Shown here one piece after another: positions 49,641-63,455 of a DNA stretch of 64,000 nucleotides. The stretch spans positions 56,259,120 to 56,323,119 of the forward strand of contig JAOANR010000004.1 of NCBI GenBank assembly GCA_030278955.1. Direction: 5' to 3'. Source of the stretch: Hygrophila difformis. Its lineage: Eukaryota > Streptophyta > Magnoliopsida > Lamiales > Acanthaceae. The translations under genes and the position numbers were made by a program. Within the stretch, counting starts at the first letter, position 1, and each line of letters opens with the position of its first letter. Below the pieces are notes generated by a model, which was not told the origin of the DNA, ran no database searches, and saw only the letters and a list, made by a program, of their open reading frames with translations.

Positions 49641-50416
49641 AAAAAAAAATCTTTCTTTTAATTCAATGGCTACTGCTTTTCGTAACCCCCTTTGTATTTA
49701 GAGTTTCGTTCCCATCACTGTTTGTAAATGATCATAACATTGTTAAAATCAATTTTTAACTATAGTAGATTTTTTTCAAAGCTTTCCTTCAAACAAAACA
49801 TTTATTTTTTCTTTTACTTTCTATTTTTATTTCTTTTATTTCAATCCAATATTCAATCAAAGTTCTAATAATTAAGTGTTTGGCAGTTGACGGCTCGGTC
49901 AAACCACTTAAGCGAGGGGGTTTTACTACGGTTAACTATTGCTGACCTATGACGGCGGTGAAGGGGGAAAATTAAGAATAGTCCTTTAAGTTTTACTAAT
50001 TTTTTATGAATCATAAAAAATTATTTTGGGAGATACGTCCTTATTTAATTGAAAAATCATTTCCTTTTCAATTGAAAAAAATTAATCCTAAGTTCACTAA
50101 TTTTGCCAATTGAGTCGGTATTGATTAATGAATTGAGCAAGTCTACATGGCACGCGATTAACCTTCCAGCAATAGTGTTTCTTACATCCGGATGATAAAT
50201 TGGCCCTCAAAGAATTCGACGCACAGTTGTTTCCCACTCTTTTCAACGTGGTCCCGCCTTTCCCTTCCCCTCCCCTCCTTTCCTCCTCTCTCCACTCTCC
50301 CACACCCTGCAATTGCCGCCTTTACTCCCCAGGATTCATCGTCTTTTTTTGCTTTCCCAGGACTCTGCAGATCTGTTTAAGGCCGGACTCCTTCAGAGCT
50401 GCGGCCCGAGCCGCCT

Positions 50417-53400
50417 ATGTCGACCACCGGTCAAGCAAGTTCATCCACGAACTCCGGTGAAGTGTCTCACAAGTTCGAGGCACGTGCTCCGGAGGTTACT
50501 GATACAGAGACGAGTAGTAGCGACGATGCCCCTTCCCCTGCCGGTGCCTCGATGTTGAATGGCGGTGGAGGCAGCTCTGTCGGTTAGTCTCGGGTTTTGC
50601 TTTGGGAATTGTAGGGTTTTGGGATTGTTTTTTAATTGCCGGGATATGTTATTGGTTCTGTTACGGGATATATGTTTGTTATTGGTTCAAATTGGATGAA
50701 TTTTCTGATATCGAATTTTGGTTTTTGTGATTGATTGATGGTTGGAAGGGAATACGAAGGAAAGTTTTCCAGGGGAAAATTATATGCCGCCTGAAGTTTT
50801 GAATGAAGATTCTGAGGTTCCTGTGGAGGCGGAAAGGTCAAACGAATTGCAACGTCATAGCAGTATACTTCCCGAAGAGGCTTTGCAGATTTTTGATGAT
50901 CGCATTCCTGTACAACAAAAGGTAAAGATCTATGTTAGAGACTTGCTGTTGTTTCATAATATGCCATGCTGTTGTTTCATAATATGCCATGCTGTTGTTT
51001 TATAATATGCCATGCTGTGCACAATTCATGGTAAAATCTTTAAATTTAATCTGGCCTCTGTTCCCAACTGAATGAATGTTGGGTAAAGGTGGATCACACA
51101 ATGGGGCAGTAAGCAGTTTTGCTTGAGCCGAGTGAGTGAAAGAGAACAGGGTTTTTATTATTATTGTTAACTGGACAAATGATACAGTATATTAGTATAA
51201 TCCTATTTTTGCATATATGAAAATTTTGAGCCATTGTTGAATCTCTCTCTCTCCCCCCTCCCTCCCTCCCTCTCCCTCCCTCTCCCTCTCTCCCTCTCTC
51301 CCTCTCTCCATTAATATATTGTTATTGCTCGAGTCAATATGTGACGCGGAAATGATAAGAATTCCCTTTAAAATGGGTATGTCCTCTGGTGATGAGCTAG
51401 TTTTAATTAACTATTTATCATAATGCACCTCTACTTTTTGTATGGAATGAAAGTTGTGTCTTTGTTAAATATTAAAAACAATGCAGCTCCAATTTTTAAA
51501 CAGAATTGCGACAGTGAAAAATGATGGGACCGTGGAATTTGAAATTCCGGGAGATGTCGCCTCTCGCCCTCTTGCAGCTGGTCAGGAGAAAACATACGAT
51601 AAAGCCGACGAAGAGTCCCTTGACTCATCAATGCTTAAGCATATTCTTCCTTTGCAAATTGTTATGCTTATTGTTGGAACTCGTGGAGATGTGCAGCCAT
51701 TTGTTGCAATTGGAAAGCGACTACAGGTATTTGAAGTGATATAAAGTTGGATGTAGCACCAATGTTGTACCAACCTCTTACTATAGAGGAATAGAAAATA
51801 ACTAAATATGTGTAGTTACGTGCACGTGTGTGTATAGTTGGTTTTGAATATACTATTGGAATTATTATAGTATGATGTAACATTTCGGTGAATATGACAT
51901 ATGAGTATAATAGTAAATTTGTTTTCAAATATGTATGAAGAATTATAAATAGAATATTGTTGAAATTTGAATTGTTTTGACTTTATCTTTATGCTAGAGA
52001 GAAATATTGTTCGAGTTGAAATTTTATTTGTTTGGGGGTGGTATTTTAAGAAACAAACATGTTGCGGACCAATGATGAAATAATAAAATGATAATGCAAG
52101 GATGGCATATTTAGATCTTGATGGGCAGAAAGGACCATATTTCTGCAGATTTGTTTACAAAATTTGTTCTTGAATTTTTATGGAGTTTGTTGATGAGTAT
52201 GCTTCGGTGCAGGAATATGGCCATCGTGTCCGATTGGCCACTCATTCCAATTTTAAAGAGTTTGTCTTGACATCTGGATTGGAGTTTTATCCTCTTGGCG
52301 GGGATCCAAAAGTTCTTGCCGGATGTATGTTTTCTAGTGCCTTTACTTTTTTGGAGCTAATATATTTTTAATAGAAGAACATTTTATGCCTTATACGTTC
52401 TTTTATAGACCATTCTGTCACATGGCCTTTCATTTTCTTGCCTATTTGCAATGACAAACTCTTATGTTCCTCTTACCACCTTGTTATGGCGTGATTCATG
52501 TGTTTGAATTCTTTATGAGTTTTTGAATACCGGCACGTAGAAGATGAAAACATGGTGTCTAAGATAAGGTTTTATTTTTGCTATGGGCATGAGGGCGTCT
52601 TGGTTCATCTTGTTCATTTCTGTGCTAACTTGATTGCCAAATAAATTGGAATGCTGCAGTGATGTATAAATTTAATATGTCGGCCACTCACCTGCATCTG
52701 GATAAGAAAACCAAAGAATGGGTGCAATAGTTGATAATAAATATTAATGTGACAGTTACTTTTGTTGTTCACCTTGATAAATCTGTAGCAAGAGAAATTC
52801 AGCATTTATTTTCAATCCTGACATGATGCCTGCAAAAATAACCTTTTGTCTTTGATTCCTGCAGACATGGTAAAAAATAAAGGGTTTTTGCCCTCGGGGC
52901 CTTCAGAGATACCTGTACAACGAAATCAAATAAAAGAAATAATATATTCACTGCTTCCGGCATGCAAGGAGCCTGATATCGACACTGGGATTCCTTTTAA
53001 AGCAGATGCTATTATTGCTAATCCTCCTGCATATGGTTAGATTCAGATTACCGTTTTATATTTTCTTTGTCATGTTTTCTCAAGTTTGTATTATGTGGTT
53101 CCATATTTGTACAATATTTCTTGGAATGTTCTGTGTATGGACAAGTTGCTCGAAGTCTTGTTTCTTTGATGGGATGCCCTTTTGACGCAATAAATTCAGT
53201 GAAAGTTGCACAAATGATTTGGTATAAAATTGACCTTCTGGCTGTTGGAGAGTCCAAGTAGATATTGATGTGGAAAAAGGTTTTTGTTTCTTTCATCTAT
53301 CCTAGTAATTTCAAGTATAGGGTAGCAGAAAGTGTTCCATTGTTGTCCAGATTTTCTGTAAGCTCTGGCTTAAGGTAATTATACTCGGACTCTTGTTCAA

Positions 53401-56400
53401 ATTAAAAGAATCAGCAAAAATGACCTAGTTTAACATGAATTCATGTAGTTAATTCATTAATGTGGTCTTTTGATTTAATGAATGCTTAACATCTTTAATT
53501 GCTGAGAAATGACTATGAACTTCACTTATAACTTAACCAGCTTCATATTTTTAAACTTTAGTAAGCTATGTGATAGATGCCTCGTGCAGATTTATCTCTA
53601 TCTATTGACTGGTTATCTATATTTCTATGTTCTAACCTGGGGGTTACTGCAGGGCATACTCACATTGCCGAGGCTTTGAACATACCAATTCATATATTTT
53701 TCACTATGCCATGGACGTAAGTGTTGTCTTAATCATTTTGAGCCATGGAAATCATTTTTGTTCTTTTTGGTTCGGCAAAGAAACCTAAATCTAGCAAGTT
53801 TCTTCCATTATTAAACCATGCAATTGTGTTCCTCACTGTGAGTTTCTTTTCTTCCAGACCAACAAGTGAATTTCCCCATCCTCTGTCTCGTGTTAAGCAA
53901 TCAGCTGGATATAGAGTGCGTTGATATAATAATTTCATTTTATATTTCTTTCTGTGTTAACTGTTAACCATATTTATGTTAAATTCCATAACACAGTTTT
54001 TCATTGAATGAATTTGATGTGCAGTTGTCATATCAGATAGTTGACTCTTTCATTTGGCTTGGTATAAGAGACATGATTAATGATCTTAGGAAGAAAAAGT
54101 TGAAGCTAAGGCCAGTCACTTATTTGAGTGGTTCACAAGGTTCTGAGTCTGATATTCCACATGGATACATCTGGAGCCCACACCTTGTTCCTAAACCAAA
54201 AGGTATTCTTTATCTTAGTGAAAGAATTATTATCGATTCAAATTGTTCTTGTACGAAGTGAGTCCCCCATGCAACATGTAACTAAACATGCTTGTTAATT
54301 ATTTCCTTCCGTAAACTGTTCAGGAGTTATTCACTACTATTACTATGCATAGCATATCTTTTTGGTGGTTGCTGATTGGACTTGAGTCGTATTATCATGC
54401 AGATTGGGGACCAAAGATTGATGTTGTTGGATTTTGCTTTCTTGATCTTGCAACAAATTATGAACCACCAGTGCCACTTTCAAACTGGCTTAAGGCTGGC
54501 CCAAAGCCTATTTATTTTGGGTTTGGCAGTCTAGTGAGTATCTCAGGCTTGTTTTTATTCCAACAGTCACTGTTTTTTTTTATTAATTCCTTATATTACT
54601 TTTCTAATGTTATTCGTAATACTTCGAATACAGAGTAAAGAGATGCACACTTAGTCTGTCTATTTTTCTTGGATTATTCGTTATACTTTTTGACATATTT
54701 TAGTATGTTGTAAATTAGGTTTTGTACTCTATTTTATGGCACATGCAAAACATGATGACAAAAAGACCATGTTGTGAGAACATAAAAATTAGATGAGTTA
54801 GGGGGCAAAACCAATTTTCAAGAACTCCAAAGGCCCAAAATTGCATTGTATCCCCTTATTTTCAATTTTCATTATGGTACTTTGGAGCTCTAGTAAATCT
54901 GCATCAGGTTTGAGGCTTTTGAAGATGATTTCAGTTGGCATATTTTACTACAAAGATGCAATGGTCACAAAATCACTTTGTCCAAACTTTTAATATGATC
55001 AATAACAGGCTGCCATAGTAATTGAACGCTTCTATTTTTTGGTTGATCTATAATTCATTCGTTAGAGAGTTAGAGTTGATGTAGTTTAATTGAAACATAC
55101 CTCTCTTTCGTTTGATTAGTAACATTTTGTTATGTGTTAATATTTATGCATTTTTATCTTGCTTCAGCTCTCAGATATAAATGTCTTATGAATTCTGGAC
55201 TCCCTAATTTCTTCAAGTCGTCAATGGCATCAGTTTATTGAGTTTTGGTTTTTCGAAAGCAATACAAATTTCCGCCATCAAAATTTTTATATTTATTATT
55301 TATATATTGTTTTATGTATCAGCCCATTCAGGAGCCTGAGAAAATGACGCAGATAATTGTGGAAGCATTAGAAATAACTAATCAGAGGGGCATTATTAAC
55401 AAAGGCTGGGGTGGCCTTGGTAACTGTAAGTTTTCTTTTCCTTAATTGATCTTCTCCACTTTGATATCATTTTATATTTGTGTGTATCCTCAAAATGTAG
55501 CTCGTCTAAGATCTAATCTTCCTCTCAGTGGCAGAAGAAAAGAACTTCATATATTTACTGGATAACTGTCCCCATGATTGGCTTTTCTTGCAGTGTGCTG
55601 CGGTGGTGAGTTGTTTTATTTTAGTTCTTTCGTCTATTCACTGCTTCCCCTTTGTAAGTAGCAATGCGTTTTATTTTATTTTATTATATGGTGAATTCAT
55701 ACCGAGAATTAGCCTACTGATGATTTCATGTTACAACTTACAAATCCTTAAAAGAAAATGTTTTCTGCTGCTGCTCAAAGCACTTCTCATATCTTTCATC
55801 TCCTTGATCACATTTTTAGGTTAAAAACTTGCTTTTGGCTTCCATATATGAAGCCAGTTTGCGTAAATCTTCATTGATACAGCAGTTTTCAAAAGTCAAT
55901 TATGATCATCTCACTTTGCATATGGATTGGCGATCATGTTTTCGTAGGGTGGCAGTTTCATGGTCATAATTCTGTTTCTAATTTGTGCATCTTACTTGGA
56001 AACGTTGAAACTTTCGGTGCCTCACTTTCATTTTTGTTTCAGGTACACCATGGAGGTGCAGGAACAACAGCTGCTGGTCTCAAAGCTGCTGTAATGCTGT
56101 ACTTTAACATTGTTTTCTGATTTTCGACACACACAAATTTATTATTCACTGTTTTCTCGTCTCTTGGTAACAGTGTCCAACAACTGTCATCCCTTTCTTT
56201 GGTGACCAACCTTTTTGGGGAGAAAGAGTTCATGTTAGGGGAGTAGGGCCCTCACCAATCCCAGTCGACGAGTTCTCCCTGCAAAAATTGGTTGATGCAA
56301 TTCGTTTTATGTTGGACCCTAAGGTACTAAGCTCTAAACATATCTGCCATTACGTTTAGTTGAAGTGCTTGCAGAAGTTATTTTCAGCATCAAAAGATAT

Positions 56401-56984
56401 AGCATCCTCACCTAAAGGCTCAAGTTCATGTACGAAAGTGAATTTCATTTTTGATCCAATAAGATCTGTAACTTTTTTATTTTAATTCCACACCCTTGAA
56501 AATTTTAATAGCTGTGATGGACAAACTACGACACATTTCCTATAACTGAAATTTTGAGAAGGCACAAATCCCAAGGTTGGTTGATGTATAAAGCACGGGA
56601 CTAAATGTGCATATAATTCCTTGAATAAATTAATTCATACTTGGTACCAACCTCAAAATTCTGAACAATATAGGACTGAAATTGCAAAAAAAGTAAAACG
56701 AAAGGAGGAAAAACACAGGATTTTTGTAGGACCAACATGAAATTTGCTGATACTATATGATATCCCTATCATTTTAGATAGATTTTATTTATGTGCGTAT
56801 CATTCTACACATGCAGGTGAAGGAGCGTGCAGTTGAGCTTGCCAAGGCCATGGAAAATGAAGATGGGGTTGCAGGAGCCGTGAAGGCATTCTTCAAGCAC
56901 TTCCCTGGGAAAAAAGTTGAGGCTGAGGCAGAACCAACTCCATCAACGTTTTTCTCCATCAGGAGATGCTTTGGTTGTTCATAG
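50417..56984 (+). CDS. UGT80A2: UDP-glucose:sterol 3-O-glucosyltransferase, UGT80A type
   Basis: Transfers glucose from UDP-glucose to the 3-hydroxyl of membrane sterols, making steryl glucosides. Fourteen exons: 50417-50582, 50749-50921, 51487-51726, 52213-52324, 52865-53035, 53653-53716, 53858-53915, 54025-54202, 54403-54533, 55323-55425, 55529-55605, 56043-56090, 56174-56323 and 56817-56984. They splice in frame to 612 aa, close to the family's usual 610-640. The N-terminal 110 residues are Ser/Glu-rich and poorly conserved. The GT-B fold starts LIVGTRGDVQPF (about 175). IPHGYIWSPHLVPKPK and GFGSL follow, then the UDP-sugar site VHHGGAGTTAAGLKAACPTT (about 491-510) and FFGDQPFWGERV. The C-terminus IRRCFGCS resembles UGT80A2. 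All junctions are GT-AG; no damage seen. A related exon fragment lies in the Helitron at 63456-63571. Confidence 0.95.
51241..51310. repeat. CT-rich microsatellite in UGT80A intron 2
   Basis: TCTCTCTCTCTCCCCCC followed by repeated CTCCCTCC units over about 70 bases. Confidence 0.9.
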
Positions 56985-57282
56985 TGGTAGGGATAATCCC
57001 ATCTGGATTACGCTTAAGAGTAGTAGTAATAGTATTATACTAGTTCACTTTACACATTCAAGAGTTTGCCCCATGGTTAATGTAGATTTATTAGTTGTGT
57101 AAATTAGTTTTAGATCCTTTCTTATTTATATTTATTTATTTATTTATTTATTTTTCCCTGCAATTGCTCTCATACCTTTCTTTTCTTTTTCTTAGTGTTG
57201 TTGTACTGAACGTCTTTGAAATGAGAAAAAATGGCTCAAAGTACCAAGTACTACATAGAAATATGTACGCACCTATTAGGTA

Positions 57283-58179
57283 GGAAAAAATGATTTTTTA
57301 GTCCTTTTTTCTTTTCAAAATGTCCAAATCATTCCGTTACTAATTTTTTTGCTCCATATAGTCCTCTACGTTTGTTAATTTTTTTCAATTCGGTCCTAAT
57401 TATGTAATTAGCATCAGGTTGCTGATATTATCGAAGTATATCACATTTTACATACACCGTGGCAATTTTGGAGTCCCCACACATAACACACTATTTTAAT
57501 AAATGTTTGAAGACTGTCATAAAACACCACTATTCTAAAAAATGGCTCTAGCGGGTCAATTGAACCATTTTTCACTAGGATGATGGACATAGTTTCTACT
57601 TGGTTCGCATTGAGCCATTCCTTATTGAGGTTATCCAACTCATAAAAAAACACCAACAATTCATTTGCACGCATTATATATCACAATTGGTCTTCATTTT
57701 CTTGAGAAACACCAAAAACCACCGAGACCAAAAAGAAAATGCACTGCGCTAGCTGTTGACCAAAACTCCTATGTTATTGTTGTGAATGGTTGTTGTTTCT
57801 TTATGGTTGGGTAACTCCAATGAGGGCTCAATGCGAATCATGTAGAAACTTTGTCCATCATCCCAGTAAAGAAGGGTTTAATTGACCCACTACAGCCTAG
57901 ATGTATTTATTAGAGTAGTGATATGTTATGGCTGCCTTCAAATATTTATTTCAAACATTTATTAATTTGGTGTGTTATGTGTGGAGATTCCAGATTGGCC
58001 ACCGTGTATGTAAAATGAGATTTATTTCGGCCACTTCAGCGACCTTAGGTTAATTACGTAATTAGGACCAAATTGAAAAAAATTAGCAAACGTAGGAGAC
58101 TATATGGGGCTAAAAATTACTTAACGGACCGATTTGAATATTTTGAAAAGAAAAGGGACTAAATAATATTTTTTTCCCC
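57283..58179. mobile_element. MULE-type fold-back MITE downstream of UGT80A
   Basis: Two arms of about 370 bases in inverted orientation (57283-57655 and about 57795-58179). Ends read GGAAAAAATGATTTTTTAGT and its approximate complement, flanked by a 9-bp near-duplication (TATTAGGTA at 57274-57282, TGTTAGGTA at 58180-58188). The 9-bp size points to Mutator-type transposition. The terminal text (AGTCCTTTTTTCTTTTCAAA) recurs as AAAAGGGACTAAATAAT on the right. Noncoding. Confidence 0.78.
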
Positions 58180-58307
58180 TGTTAGGTATATATAGTGTAC
58201 AAATAGAGCAACTGCACAGCTAAGAGGGGAGTTTGACAATAGCAGCCGACAATTACTGGATCTTCATTGAAAACCGTTAAAAACAATTCAAATTCGGCTA
58301 GTACTAA

Positions 58308-58700
58308 GAGGGTGTTTGTTTGTGCGTTTTGGGACAGATTATCTTATTATTGCGTTTGTAAAACGCAAATAATCAGTTAATCCTGTTTGTGTACTAACTT
58401 CTAATAATCTATTATTTGTATTTTGATGGAATGAAAACACTATTTTCTTGCAGCTATAATTTGGTGCTGCAAGAAAATTGCGTTTAGCCAAAAATAGATT
58501 TTATCATATTGTTGCCTTTTGAGGTAATGAAAAATGCAAATCCAAACACCTTTTAATGATTATCTGATTATTGCGATTTGAAACAGCATAAGCTCATCCA
58601 AACACTTAATTTTCTACAACACGTTTTGTTACAGCAATTATCTGATTATCCGTTTTCTAAACGCTGTAACACTTTTTACAACGCACATCCAAACACCCTC
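58308..58700. mobile_element. PIF/Harbinger-like MITE
   Basis: Ends GAGGGTGTTTGTTTGTGCG and CGCACATCCAAACACCCTC are inverted repeats with TAA on both sides (58305-58307, 58701-58703). The 3-bp TAA duplication is the Harbinger signature. The interior has paired AATAATC/GATTATC motifs; noncoding. Confidence 0.82.
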
Positions 58701-58709
58701 TAAGTACTG

Positions 58710-58963
58710 CTCCCTCCGTTTCTTTTTAGTTGTCTTTTTAGAGAGTAAAAAGTGTTCCAAAATAGTTGTCATTTTTAGGTAGTTATAGATAGTTATGCTA
58801 TGTTTTTACTATATTGCCCTTCACTTTACATAAATGTTATTTGTTGACATTTATTAAGAATGAATTTAGTTGAAGGGTAAAAATATAAATTTATGAGTTA
58901 ATTAATGCAAATATTGGTTATTGAAATTGAGCTGAAAGAAACAACTAAAAAGAACGAAGGGAG
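58710..58963. mobile_element. Stowaway-like MITE
   Basis: Starts CTCCCTCCGTTTCTTTTTAG and ends with AACTAAAAAGAACGAAGGGAG. The TA target site is intact on the right and altered to TG on the left. It abuts the Harbinger-like element. Confidence 0.8.
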
Positions 58964-59293
58964 TAATATTTTCATTTCATCAAATTCGGCAATTGGATCT
59001 CTGTGTGCAGACTGCATCTCCATTAATGCATAATATTTGATTCATTAATTGCACCCAATGCATTTACTATTTGTTTATGGTTGGGTTTATTGGGTAGCTA
59101 TGAATTGAGATATGGTTCCAAATATAATTCTTTATATGCGCATTATTATTTTTATGTATAGTGAAATAATTTTTTCCCGTGCAATAAATTTACCAATAAT
59201 TGCAGTGAGTTAACTACATTTCTGGCCATCCATCGGATTTTGGCTCCGTCAATCTACATACACATACATACTGTGGAGAGTATTTATTAAATA

Positions 59294-59775
59294 CTCCCTC
59301 CGTCCCGCGAAGATTGAAGCCTTTCTTTTGGGCACGGTAATTTAGGTAGTGGAGTTTAGTAGTTAAAGTGGTGTGGGTATTTGTGTTTAAGATTATAATG
59401 AATTTTGATATTGTTTATTGTTTAACTTTGACTTAATATTATCGTAGTGATGTAATTTGAGAAAAATATTCAAATGTGGTCTTGTTAGAATCGTCTAATC
59501 GTGTAGTTTTAGAATATATATTTTATACAATTTTTATTTGTATCAATTTTGTAATATTAAGAGTTAAAGAAATATAAGGGACTTTGTGTAGGAAAGTAAT
59601 AATGCATTGGAATTTGTGCAGAATAGTAAAAGTAAGTATTTTTAATGGGATTTGACAATAATTAAGATTCTAATCAAACTTATATTAATTTAATTTTTCT
59701 AAAAACGGAAAGGGTTCAAACTTCGTGGGACACCCCAAAAAGGAATAGGGTTCAAACTTCGTGGGACAGAGGGAG
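59294..59775. mobile_element. Stowaway-like element
   Basis: CTCCCTCCGTCCCGCGAAG on the left and CTTCGTGGGACAGAGGGAG on the right, with TA on both sides (59292-59293, 59776-59777). A 35-base local duplication of the right end (GGGTTCAAACTTCGTGGGAC twice) precedes the terminus. Noncoding. Confidence 0.88.
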
Positions 59776-59777
59776 TA

Positions 59778-61359
59778 CTTCACTTCACACCGTAATAGTT
59801 ATTTTTAAATATTACTCAAAATAATTTACTGTACTGATCCCAAAAAAATGTACATACATAATTACATGTACAGTACTCCGATCCGACAAGTGAAAAGAGG
59901 GTATGTTTTTTTAGGAGGACCGATGTAGATATAATAGTCCAATTCAAGTACATGATATACTATGGCACACTTTCATTAATTCTCTATCAACAATAAACGA
60001 TACGATAACATACTGTATAGATCAAATTGGGGATACAGTAATTATTTTCTATAATAATAGTGGTATCACATAAAACTTACAGCTAGTTTGCATGCATAGA
60101 ATTAATTAAGAGTAGTATTTCTGGTATCACACATATGTATGACACATATACTTACAAGGCTAAAATCATTGTAAAATAAGTAGTATACTTTTCAAAACAC
60201 AACACCACAAAACTACTTTCTCCACAATTATGAATTACTGTCAATATGCTATTAAATGCCCTTTTTAAATAATAATAATAATAAATAAATAAATAAAAGA
60301 ACAGAGAGAGTAAATCACTAAATCATCACAAGTGTTGAATTCCTTTTTAAATGCTCATCCTTCTGTATATGTCGCCACTCGCCAGCTCACCTCTACTACA
60401 GTCTACCCAATACTACTTTTACAAATTAAACCCCAACTGCCAACTGTACTTATAGAAAAAATTCACTTCCGTTAATTTATTTACTGTACTAATTCTACGT
60501 ACTTCATTAATACTACTAGGGCATGCATTTTTATTTTTCATTTTTCGCCTATATCCACTGACTGCTTGTTCGTTGAACTTTTATTGTGCAATTATATATT
60601 GCTACAATTTATTATTATTAGTAATTCTTTATATTAAATCAGCCGCAACTAGTTTCCAACAACTGGCCTGGACAGGAAGATAATGTCTATACGGCTATAC
60701 CATAGCAAAATACTTCAGCAAATTAATTTAGAATTATGAGTTTTGGTCAGTATAAAGTACTAGTATAATACTTACTCTGTTTACATGAATATGCAACACT
60801 TATTCTGCGTACGCAGTCCAATGCATATTTTTAACAAGTAATAACTCACATTGTGCACAAGTAAAAATTTTAAAAATTTGATTTTCTAAAACTACAGGAT
60901 GAGACGATTCTAAAAAGATTTCACTTAGACTATCATTTTTCTTCTATAACTATTATATAATATGATTAGCGGGGATGAATTACTTGGCCTAGTGGTCAAG
61001 TTTCCGACTCACAACCTATAGATTATGCCCTTATCCCTCCCTTTTATCCCTTTGTAATTTGTGTGTTGTAGGCTCCAATCTCACAACTCATTTCCTAGCC
61101 TGTATAGGCTACTAGAAAAAAAAATAAAAAAATCAACAAACAAAATATCTAAGTTGCTAGCTAAGCTAAAACTTATAGCGCCATGAGATAATATACTACT
61201 CCATTAGTAAATGAACATGCCACTTGTGGTTTAATTTAATTTTCTTGAAGTATTGAATGGTGTCCAGCTGCCCTTCCCTCCAATTTTAAATTTTCATGCA
61301 CCATTGCACCCTTTCAAGTTTCAACACACGTCTCATCATCTTTTTCTTTTATATATATA
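59778..61359. other. Intergenic AT-rich region with a broken MITE and a SINE
   Basis: About 60771-60960 is the left part of a mariner-type MITE (TACTCTGTTTACATGAATAT, then GCAGTCCAATGCATAT). It ends where the SINE begins, which suggests the SINE landed in it or replaced its other half. Otherwise simple AT-rich sequence with ATA/AATA repeats at 60268-60297; no gene seen. Confidence 0.5.
60971..61135 (+). mobile_element. tRNA-derived SINE copy
   Basis: GGGGATGAATTACTTGGCC start, box A-like CCTAGTGGTCAAG, middle TATCCCTCCCTTTTATCCC and GTAATTTGTGTGTTGTAGG, then CCTAGCCTGTATAGGCTAC and an A-rich tail. Same family as 45486-45653, with box B decayed. Confidence 0.7.
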
Positions 61360-62729
61360 CTAGAAATCTTATTGGGGGCGCGCTACGCTGCGCCATCGGT
61401 CGGAAGAAAAAATGTTGGGAGTTTTGCATGACAGATAAGGAATATGCCTAAAAATTGAATCTAAAAGAAAATGATAAATCGAGAATGCTAATTACCAAAT
61501 ACATCCTAGCACTAAAAATGGCATCCAAAGGAAACTGAAACTACAAACAAATGAGAAGAAAATGTTTATTAGAAGTTATATAATATAATTCATATGGAAT
61601 ATAGTGCGAGCAATGAAGTTGATCTGGCGGAGGTTTCATGGTTGTAAATGATCATGTGAATCGCATGTAATTGACCTCATCATTTTGGGTCAGCTTCAAC
61701 ACTGGTGAAGAAAGGGCAAGCTAAAACATAAAACCCGAGCATGCCTTCATACAGAAGCTATAATGATAGATTACAATAATGAAAGACGGAAAAAGTGTGC
61801 AATTGATGCATAGTTATATGGGCCTTAAATCTTAATGGAAGGAGAACAAACAAGTAAATGAATAAATATATGTATACCTCTGGATTTGCAAGATAACAAC
61901 ATAATAAGAATCAAAGTAATAAACAATCATTTATCCAAATATATCTTCAAATGTAACCTCACACATCCAAGCAGAGCGAAAGATGGAACCAAAATACCAA
62001 ATCACTCAAACCCCAAATGGTGAGAACCGAGAACAACTCACAATTTAAACTATCCAGATTGAAAGGAAAAATTCGTTTTTACTGAACAAATTATCTCCCA
62101 AAGCAAACTAAAACCAAAATAAGAGACCAGTATAAAAAGAATTGAAAACCAACACGTACAAGTAAGAAAGAAGTAATACCTTGTGAGGATTTTTGCCCTA
62201 ATAGAGAAATCAAACCTACAAATACGTGGAATACAAATAAATCAAGAGAAAGCATTTTTCCGGCAGGAACAACTCTACAAATTTTAAACAACGTAAATGA
62301 TAAACGCAAAACGGCTACACCATCTATAAGCAAAGAAATCAAACAGAAAACAACACACCATGGAAATTCTAGCAAAGAAAGTGAATCTGATAAACCATTT
62401 GATTTGTATTCTCTGTGCGGAAATGTAAAGCTATAAATTTTGTTGCTATAAATTATCTTATATACCTAAAACCTTAACTAAAAACCACAGATCCGAAAAT
62501 TATCTGAAAAGATAGATTGCAAAATTTATATATGATTATAATTAAAAGTGTAATGGGCCAAATTTACATAATCATAAACCAAAAGTGGTGAATGACGGGG
62601 TTACAAATGCACAGGCTATAGAGTTCCCCAATGACAAAATATATTTGCATTTCAATGCGTAAAATACTGTAATTTGGTAAATCCTCGATTTCATGCAAGC
62701 TACAGCATTATTGAATTTTTGGATCTCAT

Positions 62730-62800
62730 GTGAAGGTTGTCAGCAAGACAAATGATCTGCTGGAGATGGAATTACCACTACATCTGTTCTGGCTCGTGAC
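62730..62800 (+). pseudogene. Chaperonin-60-like fragment in the second Helitron
   Basis: The + strand encodes VKVVSKTNDL and, after a one-base shift, AGDGITTTSVLARD. This matches the conserved ATP-binding SKTNDSAGDGTTTASVLARE segment of plastid chaperonin 60 alpha. Only about 24 residues are kept. The orientation is opposite to the Helitron. Resemblance is by memory of the family. Confidence 0.5.
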
Positions 62801-63455
62801 AAAGACAGTATAGAATTCTCCACAAGAATCATTATCTTAAAGGAAAAGAACAAAATCTAAAAAAGACGAATCGAACTACAAACCTCAAACAATACCATGA
62901 ATTCACACAGACACACAGTTTCCTAATGATACCACACCCATGAATTCATAATAGTTAAAGCTAGTCTATATAACAGGGGGCCTCGATGAATAAAATAGAA
63001 ATAAATAAATAGGTTAGGAATCAGTATATGAGTTAGAATATAGTACTACTATGGAGTCAGATTCTGAGGGCTGGGGAGTGACAAGTATAAGAAGGGGCAG
63101 GTTAGAGGAACTCATCTGTACAATATTTTAAAAGTAAAACAACACAACACAGCAACAAGCTTGAAGATGAAATATAGAAATTCCAAAGGCAAGACCGGAG
63201 ATTACGTAATTTAAAATCAATTCAGGCAAGCAACTTTGGCCTAACTACAGCACTGAAACCATCAACCAGCATATAAAATCAAGCCAATGGGCAAACCAAA
63301 ATTTAGAGAATCAAACACAAATAATAAAAACAGAAGGCACAAAATCATAAAATCCAGGAATTTGGAAGGGCCAAAATTAAAGCACAAATCAAACAATAAA
63401 TTGCAACAAGCTACCGAGAACCTAGCTCACACACACAACATTGGTTAATGACATT

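Noticed and set aside
62091..62375. 94-codon - strand open frame in the second Helitron
   Set aside because: Composition is Leu/Phe/Val-rich from A/T-rich DNA, without splice context or recognisable motifs; likely chance.
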